NCBI GenBank assembly: GCA_020091685.1
Contig: CM034610.1
Location: forward strand, 15,194,724 to 15,258,723
Origin: Lutjanus erythropterus
Taxonomy: Eukaryota; Chordata; Actinopteri; Lutjaniformes; Lutjanidae
Length of the DNA stretch: 64,000 nt
Direction of reading: 5' to 3'
Shown: positions 35,432 through 47,096 of the stretch, in pieces
Layout of the letters: every line of letters starts with the position of its first letter
Numbering within the stretch: the first letter of the stretch is position 1
Notes under the pieces: generated by a model
Told to the model about the DNA's origin: nothing
The model's input: the letters and a program-made list of their open reading frames with translations, nothing else
Databases searched by the model: none
Translations under genes and position numbers: made by a program

Positions 35432-36950
35432 ATGTCCAAAATTGAGCGTCTGAACGCCAGAGTGGAGAAGCTGCTGTGCAAAGCTGTGCAGGAGGTTCTG
35501 GAGGTGGTGAAGGAGACCGTGTCAGAGTACCAGGAGAAAACTGCCAGAACACAGAGGGAGAACCAGAGTCTCAAGAGGAGGCTGCAGGAGCTCCAGGAGA
35601 AGCTACAACTGGAAAGCAATGGTAAGACAACACAGTAATGAAATGCTGGAGCTTAGGGAATCCCATTTCTGCCATTTTGATGGGAAAATAATAACTAAGT
35701 CATTATTTTGAGATACTAACTCACTATTTTTGAGAATGTTTCTCATCATTTTGAGAAAGTATCATTATTTTGAGGTACTAACCCATTGTTCTGAGATAAC
35801 TCATTATTTTTAGAAAGGTTCTCATTATTTCAAGAAAGTTGTTCATTATTATGAGATACTAACTTATATTTTGAAATCCTAACGCATTATTTTTTTTAAA
35901 AAATAGCTACTTATTTTGAGATACTAACTAATTGTTCTGAGAAAATTACTAATTATAATGACTTAGTGGATCTTCTTTTTTTAATCACATTGGTAGAAAT
36001 GGGCTTCCATAAAAACTGTTTTATTAAAATATTGATTGTTGATTTGTTTTTTTGTGCTTCGTCGCCTTTGTTGTTGTGCAGGAATTGTGCTGCAGATGTC
36101 CCCTGCAGCTGGGCAGGCTGATGCAGACCTGCATCTCACTGATCAGAAACAGAAAGAAGAGTTGGAGGAGGACACTGACCTCATCCCCTCTGATAAGGAC
36201 ATCACAGTAATTTGTTCTTCATATTCATTTGAAGACATTGACTGTGAAGCATCTATCACGTCATTAGCCACCCCCTGTCTCTCCCCCAGAGCTGCGACAG
36301 GACCACGTTTAGACCGTGATGACTTGAACAATCCAAGAACTCTTAAAACAGAGAACAATAATGGACTGTCAGCACCAATTTCAAACCGAGAGGACCCTGT
36401 CACTGCAGTCACAATTTCTGAAAATGATTATAAAATGAAAGTAGAGCCAACATCAGATGAAGATGCTGTGCATAACACAGAATATTTCTATGATGATGTT
36501 CCTATGAGTGCTACATCCTCACGTAGAGTAAACCTAGAACAGCCTCAAGCCAATTCAGGACTATTCAATGAGTCAGGGGTTGTCTTTCGTCTGGAACAAA
36601 ATGGCATAGAAGAGCCACAGTCTCAAAGATGCAACATGAATGGAGTAGAAGAAGAACATGCCACTCAAACAAGCTCGAGAGCTTTTCAGAGAAATGTCAG
36701 AAAACACTACTGCTGCTCGCTGTGCGGTCGCACCTTCAGGCATGCAGGTGACTTCAAGAAACACAACAGGGTGCACACGGGGGAGAAACCGTACTGCTGC
36801 TCGGTGTGCGGGAAGAGGTTCAGTCAGTCAGGCTACCTGACGGTGCATCTGCGCTACCACACAGGAGAGAAGCCGTTCGGCTGCAGTCACTGTGGCAAAA
36901 GTTTTAGTCACTCAAGTAACATGAAGAAACACGAGCAAACTCATCTGTAA
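35432..36950 (+). CDS. C2H2 zinc-finger protein with N-terminal coiled coil (paralogue A)
   Basis: Putative DNA-binding transcription factor, 352 aa, from exons 35432-35621 and 36082-36950 (190 + 869 nt, in phase). Exon 1 encodes a charged heptad-like helix starting [15 protein letters not shown] and continuing through [20 protein letters not shown], predicted to be a coiled coil. Exon 2 has a long acidic, disordered linker with consensus SUMO-acceptor motifs LKTE and MKVE. Three tandem C2H2 fingers (residues about 272-352) follow, with intact Cys/His and TGEKP linkers, and the protein ends QTHL. It is a tandem paralogue of 41625-42872. I do not recognise a one-to-one named orthologue; it belongs to the large teleost-expanded C2H2 group. 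Confidence 0.88.
35690..35960. repeat. Degenerate minisatellite in zinc-finger gene A intron
   Basis: About ten irregular copies of a unit built from (A)CTCATTATTTTGAGA and AGTTACTAA-like pieces (e.g. ATTATTTTGAGATACTAACT), with variable spacing. It fills most of the only coding intron. Confidence 0.7.
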
Positions 36951-36992
36951 GGCTGCTGGTTTTTAGACATTGTTCAGATGATATATCCAGAT

Positions 36993-38540
36993 GTTTCGGT
37001 AGCACTTAATTACATCTCTGTAGTAACATCATAATAATGGGGAAATAGTTTGATAATTAAGTGTTAATAACAGGTGATACCATGTTCTTTCCAAAGTAAT
37101 AGCTTGGTATTAACAGTGGGTATATCTGGGTAATATTAGACTGAAAACAAAGGGTAATAATGGGGAAACAGTAAAGGATGGCATTTTTTGTGCTAGTTTA
37201 TTTTTATAACTACTAGCAAAGTGGATTCTACATATCTTGGCACATGCATTTTGCTACTGTTTCACACATCTTTTGGCACCCGTTCTACTGAAATGAACTG
37301 AGGACACTAATGTTGAACTCCTGAAAGTGAAATTCTTTTCCCTTCCTTACTTGATATCTGACTTAAAGTGGTCAATATACTCTGTTGTCGTATTTTGTGC
37401 ATCATTATGCATCAAACATTTTCAATGGGATACAGGTCTGGACTGCAGGCAGGCCAGTCTGGTGCCTGAACTCTTTTACAATTACGTTTTGCTGTTGTGA
37501 CACGTGCAGAATGTGTCTTGGCCTTGTCTTGCTGGAATAAGCAGGGGCCATGAAAAAAGGCAACATCTGGATAGCAGCATGTGTTGCTTCAAAATCTGTA
37601 TGTGCTTTTCAGAATCAGTAGTGCCTTCACAGATGCGACAGTGACCCATGATGCCATGGACACTAACATACTCATGTACCATCACAGATGCTGGCTTTTA
37701 AACTTTGCACTGCCAACAATCTGGATGGGCCTTCTCTGCTTCAGCCCAGAGGACATGACGTACAGGATGTCCAAGACATCCAAGATGTCCGAAACCAATC
37801 TGAAATGTGGACTTCTCAGCCCACAGCAGAATTTTCCAGTATCCATAAGTCCATGTCAGATGAGCTCGAGCCCAGAGGAGTTAGCAGCTGGATGATGTAT
37901 CTTGCTTTGCATGTTAGTCTTAACTTGCATTTGTAGATTCAGCGACAAACTGTATTTACTGACAGTGGTTTTCCAAATAGTTCCTAAGCCCATGTAATGA
38001 TATCCTTTATATAAACGTGGGTTTTTAATGCAGATCAGCCTGAGGGATCAATGGTCATGGACATTTAATGTTGGTTTTTGGACTTGCCCCTACATGGATT
38101 AATTACATCAAATGAATTTCAGCATTATAATATGGTAATTGCCTATTTTGACTTCCAAGAATTTTCATGTAATTTTGAAGGTATTAGACTGAAAGAAGCT
38201 TATAATATTATGAAAACATCAACCTATATTGTTATATCACATTGATATTACCATTTTATTTTTAGAAGGTTATCATATTTTTACCAGAATATTAAATAGG
38301 TTTGCCCTGCTGCTATCTTAAATGTGTTTCCCCATTATTACTCTTTGTTTTGGCTCCATATTACTCTGTCCAATATTACTATTATATATTAATATTATTA
38401 GATGTACCCACTTTTAATATCAAGCTATTACCTAGTTATGACTTTGGTAATTACATGGTATTGCTTATTACTACCTCATTATTAACAAACAATCACCATG
38501 TTATCACTGAGCTGGAATATAGTGCTACTGATATTTCTTA
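36993..38540. mobile_element. Long-TIR DNA element with a nested Tc1 fragment
   Basis: The left arm (about 36993-37190) and right arm (about 38310-38540) are imperfect inverted repeats of roughly 200 bp. The left has GGTAGCACTTAATTAC, GATACCATG, AATAGCTTG, AGTGGGTA, then AACAAAGGGTAATAATGGGG. The right has CCCCATTATTACTCTTTGTT, TACCCACTT, CAAGCTATTACC, ACATGGTAT, then GTGCTAC. Between them lies a Tc1/mariner fragment. The element occupies the 3' flank of zinc-finger gene A. Exact ends and target duplication were not resolved. Confidence 0.6.
37400..38085 (-). pseudogene. Tc1/mariner transposase fragment (antisense, dead)
   Basis: Plus-strand text such as CATCACAGATGCTGGCTTTT, CCAGAGGACATGACGT and GGACTTCTCAGCCCACAGCAG is the reverse complement of Tc1-type transposase coding sequence. 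The family is the same as the elements at 8491-9004 and 55135-56265. No intact frame survives. It sits between the arms of the long-TIR element. Confidence 0.7.
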
Positions 38541-40143
38541 TATGTATAATGTTATTGATATTTTGAGATGGACAGTGAAAAGGGCAGCCTGTTTGTAAGA
38601 AAATAAATAAGTTGTCCTCTGTGAGCATTTATGTCATCTGAGCATATTGCAAACTTGAGCTTCAAGAGTGTAACATGGAAAAGTAATTGTGCCTTCTTTT
38701 ATCAGAACTGGAAGTTCATCATATTTTAAGTGTGAAGCACAATCAGAAAATTCCCACTGTTCCTGCTGTAGTGTTGTTTGTCAAATGTTTAGAGATTTGT
38801 TTATTGTGTTCCTCGTCATGGAGGCTTTTGCGTTGACCTCTGCATTCATTTCAAAATCAAATAAATGTATTTGGTACTTGTTTATCATAAAGTGTTCTGT
38901 AGTAACAACAGGAATCTGATTCCCAGAAACAACACCAGACATTGTGTCGTCATCTTGAAAACTCAACAAAGCATCGAGCAACTTGCAGCATGCTTGATGA
39001 AACTTGACAGTGTGAGTCAGTGCATTGAAAAGTACTGAACCAATTGTCCCAGTGTGTGTGAAGTTAATCTGTAACAGGATAAATCAGTTGTCAGTGATGA
39101 AACTAATTGCAGTCAACTGATTGATGCCAGGCAATAGTGTAATTTATTTAATTAGTAATAAATCCATATCAGCAAGAACAATGTGTTGTGCTGCATGAGG
39201 CAAATGTTGGTCATGTTAGATACTGGCTGGTTTAAGCTAAAATGTAATCTGTAGCCATAGTTCAGTCCCTGATAAATGTTTTTTTTTTTGTTTGTTTGTT
39301 TGTTTGGGTTTTTTTTTAAGTATACATTTTATAATGAGCTTTAATTGTGACCTGTCCAAGGCACACCTGTGCAATAGTCGTGTTGTTTTTTCTTTTGGCA
39401 AAGAAATGCTCTCTAGCAGAGATTTCAACAAATTTGTGAACAGAATTTGAGGGAAATAAATGTTTTATTGTGCATAGAAAACGTATTAGATCTTATACTT
39501 CAACTCATGAAAAAATTGCACCAAAAAAGTATAGTGCTTATTATTTTTGTTGAGTGCATAAAAAAATACCCCACATATTTCTTTATAAATAACACTGGTC
39601 AGTCTTGGACAAAGTGGAAGCCTTACAATACATACAATCCCTCTCAAGCTTTCTGTAAACTAGTTGCCACAGAAACCAGATGAGTCTCCCACTCTGAAAA
39701 AAAACAGAAGTTCAACTCCCAAGACTAGACTGGCCTTTGAGGCTGAAAAATTGCAGCAGTGGTGTGTAGAAGTATAGTTATACCCTATTAGAGATTTGTA
39801 TTTTTACTTTTTTATCATGTGTCCTTGTGGCCCATCCCTCAAAATGTAGTTATGTAAATGAAGAAATGTGATTATGAAAGGTGATTGAGAAAATCCTCAC
39901 TGTATGAGGTAAAAGTGACCTACATGATGAGGTCACATAGAAACTGAGAGAGCAGAATCGGACCACAGTCACCCAGCAGCAGTGAAAAATGATGGGAAAG
40001 CAACTAAAAGCTGGTTAATATCTTGAGTGTGTTTCAATCAACCAGACTAGAGGAGGCATTTCATTCAGTCATTCAGCCACCACCCAGACACCCTGTGAAC
40101 TCTTGTAAGTTGAGGTTGCATATAAATATTTAATTTTAGTGTG

Positions 40144-40260
40144 GTTAAAGAGACAGTTCACCCCAAAGTCTGGTATGAAAAAGTGGTATGAGTTGCAAAG
40201 CTGTGGAGATATCAGCCTTAGAACTATCTGCTTTCTCTCAACTTGGACTCTGGTGCTCAA
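40144..40260. mobile_element. MITE half-copy, GACAGTTCACCCC family
   Basis: The left end TTAAAGAGACAGTTCACCCC is followed by GAGTTGCAAAGCTGTGGAGA and TATCAGCC, matching the inverted interior of the 34652-34787 and 45360-45692 copies. The right end is missing. Confidence 0.65.
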
Positions 40261-40396
40261 AGCTCAAAAAACAAACAAACAAGCAAATACAGTTGTGAAC
40301 AGCTTCATTTACCAACTACTTTATTTACCAGGGAAAGATGAACTCAGCAGCTAATACCAAAATAAAGATAAATAGCATTGCAGGCTGGAGGAAAAA

Positions 40397-40398
40397 TA

Positions 40399-40430
<32 letters not shown>
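40397..40430. repeat. (TATGTG)n short tandem repeat
   Basis: About five units of the hexamer GTGTAT in perfect tandem. Confidence 0.9.
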
Positions 40431-40542
40431 ATATGTGTTTCTGTGTGGCATAATGTGCTCATGGGAGTATGCACTATAAAATGCATATAAGGGAGTGTTA
40501 CAGCAGTGTTCAACTTGATATGCCATTCATGTTACTTTACCT

Positions 40543-40573
40543 TTTATTTATTTATTTATTTATTTATTTATTC
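40543..40573. repeat. (TTTA)n microsatellite
   Basis: About seven tandem TTTA tetramers. Confidence 0.9.
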
Positions 40574-41624
40574 AGTCATTCATTTTTGACCAATTAATTA
40601 TTATACATTTTGACAATAAAAAACGATTTGATCTAACAGATGATTATTACTAGGCAGAGCAGCGCAAATTAATGTGCATTAAACTCAAACTTTTATTTTG
40701 AAAAACCACACCACAGCGGATGTGATTCAGTTGTGTTACCGGGGGTCACGAGTTGTTATGTCGCGCTCTGAATTTTGCTTTGTAATATTGTTTCCCTTTT
40801 AATTTTAATAGGTATCTTTGCTGAAAATTAGTTAAATTTAAACGTCTTGCCAACACAGTAACCGCATGGCGAGTTTGTTGGAAATTTAAAGGGAAAACGA
40901 TAACGGACGGAGTTAGCTTATGTAGCTGCCGTTAGCTATCCACGTTACGCCAACTTCAGTTTGCAGGTACAGCAGTTATAAACATGCTTAGTTAGGGAAC
41001 TGACACCAGCTTATCTGTGGCCATGAAACACATGTTTGCATTATGTTTAATTTGAAATTCAGATCAAATATTAATTATATATAGCCTATATTATAAACAT
41101 GCATTGTTGGACATAACCAGTCTGTAATTTAGTAAACATGTCACTGTGATTAATGTAAGGTGACAGCACTATTTCAGGTAAACTGACAAAATCACCCAGG
41201 GTTACCCTTGTATGACTGTAAGATGACTGTACCACTAAAAAATATTAAACTAAGCCATGTAAAATATATTAAAGCTCAGGTCAGAATGGGATCAATGTAC
41301 AACAAAAGTGCTCTATTCTCTATAACTTGTTACATGTCTATGTTGAATGTTGTCCTCTTTTTAACACAATAATGCAGGTAGTTACCAGTTTATGATTAGA
41401 AACTGTTTCTAAAGTGTCCACTGTGGCCTAGACTGTTGATGAATAGAAAGTTTATTTGTGTCATTTTTTTTGTACACAGCAGTTTTGTCACGCAGTGGTG
41501 TTTATGAAACATTTCCTTTTAATGATTATGCAATAATAGTTGGATATATGCTGCTCCCTTTGCAGAGGGTTATGCATAAACTGTGCACAGTCTTTTCTTA
41601 CCCTTAGCGATGTTTCATTTCAGG

Positions 41625-42872
41625 ATGTCAAAACTTGAACGTTTGAATGCCCGTGTGGCCAAGCTACTGTCTGAGGCAGTGCAGGAGGTTCTGGAGGTGG
41701 TGAAGGAGACTGTGTCAGAGTACCAGGAGAAAACTGCGAGAACACAGAGAGAGAATGAGAGTCTGAAGAGAAGACTGCAGGAACTTCGGGACCAGATAAC
41801 AAGGGACAATATAGGTGGGTAACAAGTAGTATTTCCTTGGAGATTTTTGTCATTTTAGATAATGCTAGTATTTTATAATCTGAAGTTATTCATGAAGGGT
41901 ATAAAGCCTTTTCCTTTTGGTCTTACTTTCACAGCTGTGGTACCCACCAGTAGTCCATTACCTGAAGAACAAGAAGACACACAGAGTCAAGAGCAGGATT
42001 TAGGGGTTTCTTTGAGGCAGATCTCAGAACTCCCTCTTACAGAGCAAAAACTGATAAGCAGTCACAAACCTGACCATGACATGAAGCAGGAGTCAAAACA
42101 CCAGGAGAGCTACAACACTGAATCACAAGCTGAGAGCAACTTGGTACAAACAACAGAACAGTGTAAAGCACAATCAGAGGAGGTGGCGCACAGTACTGAG
42201 GAGACAACAGCAGTCCATACATCACACAGTGCAAACAAGGACATCACTGCTCTCTTATCCAATAATGTGTGCACTTCTCACTCCAGTACCTCACTTGGGG
42301 TAAATCTGTCTGCCATCAAAAGAGAGCCAGAACCAACAGATTGCACAATGTCAGAACCACCATCTCTCCAAGAACAATACAGTGGATGTGTGGATTTAAG
42401 CTGTAACTCTTCTCGTCACAGCTCTTCTGAGATGAACAGGCCGCAAGTTAGTGCTGAGCCTTGCGGACTTGTCTTTGTCCACTCGAATCACGCCACACCA
42501 AGGAGGCATGGATTTACAAAAACCAACAGGGCTGCATTTGACGGGAGAAAAATCCGGATGGAGCACTTTAGGAGAGATGACTCACATTCGTGTGTTGTAT
42601 GTGGAAAGACGTTCAGCAGGGTTGGGAACTTGAGAATCCATCAGCGTTGTCATACAGGGGAGAAGCCGTATGGCTGTGTACAGTGTGGGAGGCGTTTCAG
42701 TCAGGCGGGAGACCTAAAAAAACACAAGAGGGTCCACACAGGGGAGAAACCATACTACTGCAACCAGTGTGGAAAGAGCTTTAGTCGAGGGGAGAATTTG
42801 AAAAGACACCAGAAGATCCACATTGGAGAAATTTTACAGTTACAGCAAGTGTGGAGGGAGCAGCAGCAATGA
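41625..42872 (+). CDS. C2H2 zinc-finger protein with N-terminal coiled coil (paralogue B)
   Basis: Putative DNA-binding transcription factor, 375 aa, from exons 41625-41814 and 41935-42872 (190 + 938 nt, in phase). A splice acceptor (TTTCAG) ends at 41623, so the start codon lies at the very beginning of its exon. The N-terminus MSKLERLNARVAKLL continues with [20 protein letters not shown], matching paralogue A at about 51 of the first 56 residues. The linker is Gln/Ser/Glu-rich with SUMO-type motifs MKQE and IKRE. Three intact C2H2 fingers (about 282-359) have TGEKP linkers. After the third finger the frame runs into a 16-residue tail ending WREQQQ. The +1 frame there reads like the start of a fourth finger, indicating a past frameshift. 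No specific orthologue is recognised. Confidence 0.88.
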
Positions 42873-45800
42873 TTGTTATACTGGACTCACTGCAAATTCA
42901 GCACACTTAGTTTGTGGAGAATTTGTGAAGGATAATTTTTGTTCTGTGCCCTTAGACAAAGTTGCGACAGAATTCATTGGAATGCTAGTCTTTTGTATCT
43001 CATTGTTGCAAGGAGTTACTTGCTGCGCTGTTATGTTATGCTTGTCTTTTCGTCCCTCTGATCATAATGGAACAGGGCTGTAGAGAGTAAACACTTAACC
43101 AAAGAGCCCAAAGCTTTATAGATAGAGATGCACTGATAGAAAGGCATAAAGTAAGTATCTGAACTGAACAGAGGTCTATACTACCTGCCCTGGAGCACGT
43201 TATGTTTGGGATAAGAGATCAACACATATAAAAGCACAGCCTACTGGCCAATCAGATGTCCTGGAAAATGACATCACCATTCTAGGATGATCCTGTGGAA
43301 TTCAGTGCATGTATTGTCAGAGGAGTGTTCAGAAACTGGCTAAGCCATTTCATTATGCTTTTTCAGTATCATCCTACAACAGAGACTTATTGATGTGCTA
43401 AAGCCTTGTACTTATTGGAATAATAAGATATGAAAGAAGCCTACAGACGACTTAGAATTATGTTTTTATATTTATTTTTTATTTACTCCGAAGTCTGTTT
43501 GACAATGCCAGGGTTGCAGCTCAAAAAGTAAGGCTAAAACTGTCATGCACCCATGAGAACACATCTAAGCAACAGATTAATTTAATGGAATATACGAATG
43601 TAATCATAGTGAGATCTACTTGTGCTCTGATGAGGGTCCAGTGATATTATAAGCCTATTATTTTCTGCATTTACACACAGTCAGCCATCTTTTGCTAGGT
43701 CCCTGCCAGTTCCTTAATTTGGCAGCTGCAACTGTGTTGCTTTTACCTCCTTATTTTTCTATTATAGTTTGCTCTTAGTTTGTAAAACAGTGCTCTGCTG
43801 CCAGTAGACTTATCCATGTCTGTGATGGTCAGGTGCTGCAAACACCGCCCCTTAGATGTGAACACACTCATGGCTAGATTGGGAAACCCTTGGTTGATTG
43901 TATAGCACAGGTCTCTGATCTGTCTAAGATTATTTTTGGCTAACATGATTTATTGTGGAATTTTATCTAATGTAACTGTTATAATATTTATTAGCTATGT
44001 ATATTTAGCCAAAGAACAAAAAAAAAAAAAGAAATATTCTTCTCTATAGAAGGTAAAGTTTTAGTGACGTTTTCTGACGCCATATTGGTGCATCTCTACT
44101 GTACTGCTGCAGCTAGTATTGATTTTGGATTAAACAGATTTATATCCAGTGAGCCTCTCTAAAGAGTAGATCTAAACATTTTGAGATGACAGTGTTTAAT
44201 GTAGTGTAACACGTCTTTTGGTCATGTAAGGAATGATAAATGGTAAGTAAATGCTGAAGACAATGATTGAAACTTTTTAAGATATGAAAAGCATGAATGT
44301 CATCAAAATTGCCTGATTTTACAGATTGATCGAAGCTTGCTGTATGCTGGATATATTTATTGCGGATTTATTTAGTTATTTAGGACAAAGACCAGGAAAA
44401 CAGAGTTTGCACAATAAACAAATCAATTTATAACCATCACTAATGGTCTTCACGGGGTCTTGCCTTATATACAAAAACAACAGTTGCTGATTCCATAACA
44501 TTGTTGATTCAGTCATTCCTTCTTCCAGATGTTAACAATGTGTAAGAACACTGGCCTTCCTCAGTACAGTGTACCATTGGTTTTACACTCAAGCTTACTG
44601 TCGTCTCCCTTCCTCACAACTTAGAGACAGAGAATCCCAAAATTAATACAATGATTATTCTTCAAACTTGTTCATCTTCCACAGTTATTTGGCTTGAATA
44701 ATGTTAGAAGGCTACAGTGTGTAAGTAATTGTCACATGCATGCACTTTACACCACTTTGCACACCAGATGTTAGGGGTTTTCACAGAATGACCAATACAT
44801 ACCTAAACATAAACTTACAGCCACAGAGTGAGACGGGAAGTCACATGGTAGCATCTGAGAAACCACAAACAGGTCTTGATATAAGTTATGTTTCAGAGAA
44901 TATAAAGTGCGCATACATTGTTTTATTGTACTTATTTATCCCCACCAGCTGTGGCCAGTTACACATGTACATGGCAGATTAACTTGTTAGGAGGAGCTGG
45001 GCCATTACACTGACCACTGTGCATTGTCTGTGTACCCTGTCAAGTACTTGTGAAGGATAGTGCATACAACATAGTACACATGGCAATTTGATTATAAAAC
45101 TAGAGACCTGCCAGTACTCTGAAAATAAGTTTAACACTAACTCTTTTACAGTAAATCAAATGACATTTATGCCATTTTTAGAAAGAATGAGACAAAATGA
45201 GGAAAAATTAGTTTTATTTTGCACACGCACATTCCTGTGCTAAACTGTACAGCTCCTTCATTTAACCTAAATTAGTCATTTTGTACTTATTTTGTTCAAG
45301 TGTTTTAATATTTTTTTATGTCTTTTTGTCAGTTTTCTATTTTTCTATTTAGATTTTCATCTTAAAAGGACAGTTCACTGCAAAATCAAAAATACAAATT
45401 CAGCAACAGTGTCTCTTTTTAGAAATCTTGACCCAGTTATTCAAGATAATCTGCAGACCTTGTGAGCAGTTTTTTGTAGGGATTGCTTTATTTCTATGGT
45501 GGAATCTACTGAAACGACTGTCTTTCTAATATAAAGAAAATAGTTCCTACATGAAACTGCTTGCAACAAGGCGAATTAGTGCATTTAGTCCCATTATATT
45601 TGAGAGAAGGTAGACATCTCTACAGCTGATATCTTCACAATTCTGCAACTCACACCAAAACAACCTAGACTGGGGATAACTGTTCCTTGAACATATATTT
45701 TCTTGGCCTATACTTATACTTATTCTTATGCACAAACATATCACAGCAAGTTCCTGTGTCTGAAAACTTTTTTTGAAAAAGAAAAAAAAGCCTCCATACT

Positions 45801-46560
45801 GCTCATCTGATGTCTCTTAAAATCTCACCATGCTAAATTCACTTGAAATACATCATATACACCATATTTTTAGCCTAAATCTTCAATGTAGATCCTTAAC
45901 TCGGAGCCACATTCATGTGTGCATGCACACCGTCTGAACTGGGTGTGTGTGATGTGATGGTGTGTGTGTGTGCAAGTGTACGGCATGTCGTGGCTTTAGG
46001 AGTCTGGGTTTATTAGACAAGCAGGATGGAGGCATTTTATGGTTTTCTTTTTGGCTGCTTTTTCTGTTTGAAAACTGGTCACATTCACTGGCATTGTTTC
46101 TGAAATTCTGCAACACTGTTTTCCTGTGAAACTCAAAACCTGACCTTCAGCCAGCATGACAATGAGTAGATAATGACGGAATTGTCATTTTTTTTGTGAA
46201 CTATCCCTTTAATCTTCTATGACAGTAAATAACTAATTGATTAATTTAGAAAATAATTGAAAGATGAAACAATAATGAAAATAGTTGCAGCCCTAAAATT
46301 AAGAAAACTAATTGATTAAGGTACTGACTGCATGGCACTTCTAGGGGCCATGGAGGTCTGGCTCCACCCTGCTTCACAGGTAATTCAGACATGCATATAC
46401 AACTGTTATTTACCAACAGAAACATTTAATTATTTTTGAATACTTTTCATGTAAGAACAGCCGGCTTTAACTTTATGTAAGTTCATGCATTTCAGTGTGT
46501 AATGAGCCTGTAGCTGCAGTTGTGTACACAGTGCTGCAGCAGTGCGCTGATGACGTGGAG
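42873..46560. other. Intergenic region: 3' flank of zinc-finger gene B
   Basis: No gene recognised. A 13-nt A run at about 44019-44031 and a plus-strand AATAAA near 44413 could mark transcript ends. The MITE copy at 45360-45692 and a single MITE end near 46185-46213 are present. Confidence 0.5.
45360..45692. mobile_element. MITE copy, GACAGTTCACCCC family
   Basis: Left end TTAAAAGGACAGTTCACTGC, right end GGGATAACTGTTCCTTGA. The interior includes GACATCTCTACAGCTGATAT and CTCACACCAAAACAACCTAG, shared with 34652-34787. Confidence 0.7.
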
Positions 46561-46653
46561 CTGCCTCACCTTCGTTACCAGGAAGTGATTGACACACACC
46601 CACAGATAGAGAGAGAGTGGAGGGAGAGAGAGACATTTCCACACTCCTGAAAG
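46560..46653 (+). other. Likely 5' non-coding exon of the sesquipedalian gene
   Basis: Purine-rich sequence ending CTGAAAG|GTGAGT at 46653 makes a strong splice donor. The next exon begins after TTGCAG at 47066, thirty nucleotides before the start codon. The left boundary is unknown. Confidence 0.5.
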
Positions 46654-47096
46654 GTGAGTAAACACGAACCATGTGGAAGTGAGAGAACTGTCCTCCCTCG
46701 TTATTTCTCAAGCTAAAACGTAGACGCATAAAAAAAAAGGAAACTGAAATTGGAAGTCGGTCTGTCATTTTTATTGTTAGAGAGGCTCAGAAACACGGAT
46801 GGTGAGACCTGCCGCCTCATAAACAGGAGGCGAGTTATTAATGGCGGTCAGTTTGGCCGGTCTCCAACACAGTTGAAACATTTTAAACTGCGTGCCTAAC
46901 AGGTTGAAAAGTTTTAGAAAATTCGGGATATGGAGCAACACGGAAGTGCGTTTATTTAGCCTCCAGTCAGGAGCTGAACATTTGTTCTCCATAAACACAC
47001 AAACACACTCAGTAATAAATGAGGAAGAAGAAGTCTGAATTAGTTTTTTTTTTGTCTGAGTTGCAGGTTCAGTTCTGAGCAACCTGCGATGTTGAA

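Larger units (their letters stand above)
38600..41600. other. Intergenic region between the two zinc-finger genes
   Basis: Mostly AT-rich DNA without recognisable coding sequence. It contains a MITE end (40144-40260), a TATGTG-hexamer run at 40397-40430 and a (TTTA)n run at 40543-40573. CpG-containing sequence near 40715-40960 may be the promoter of the second zinc-finger gene. Confidence 0.5.
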
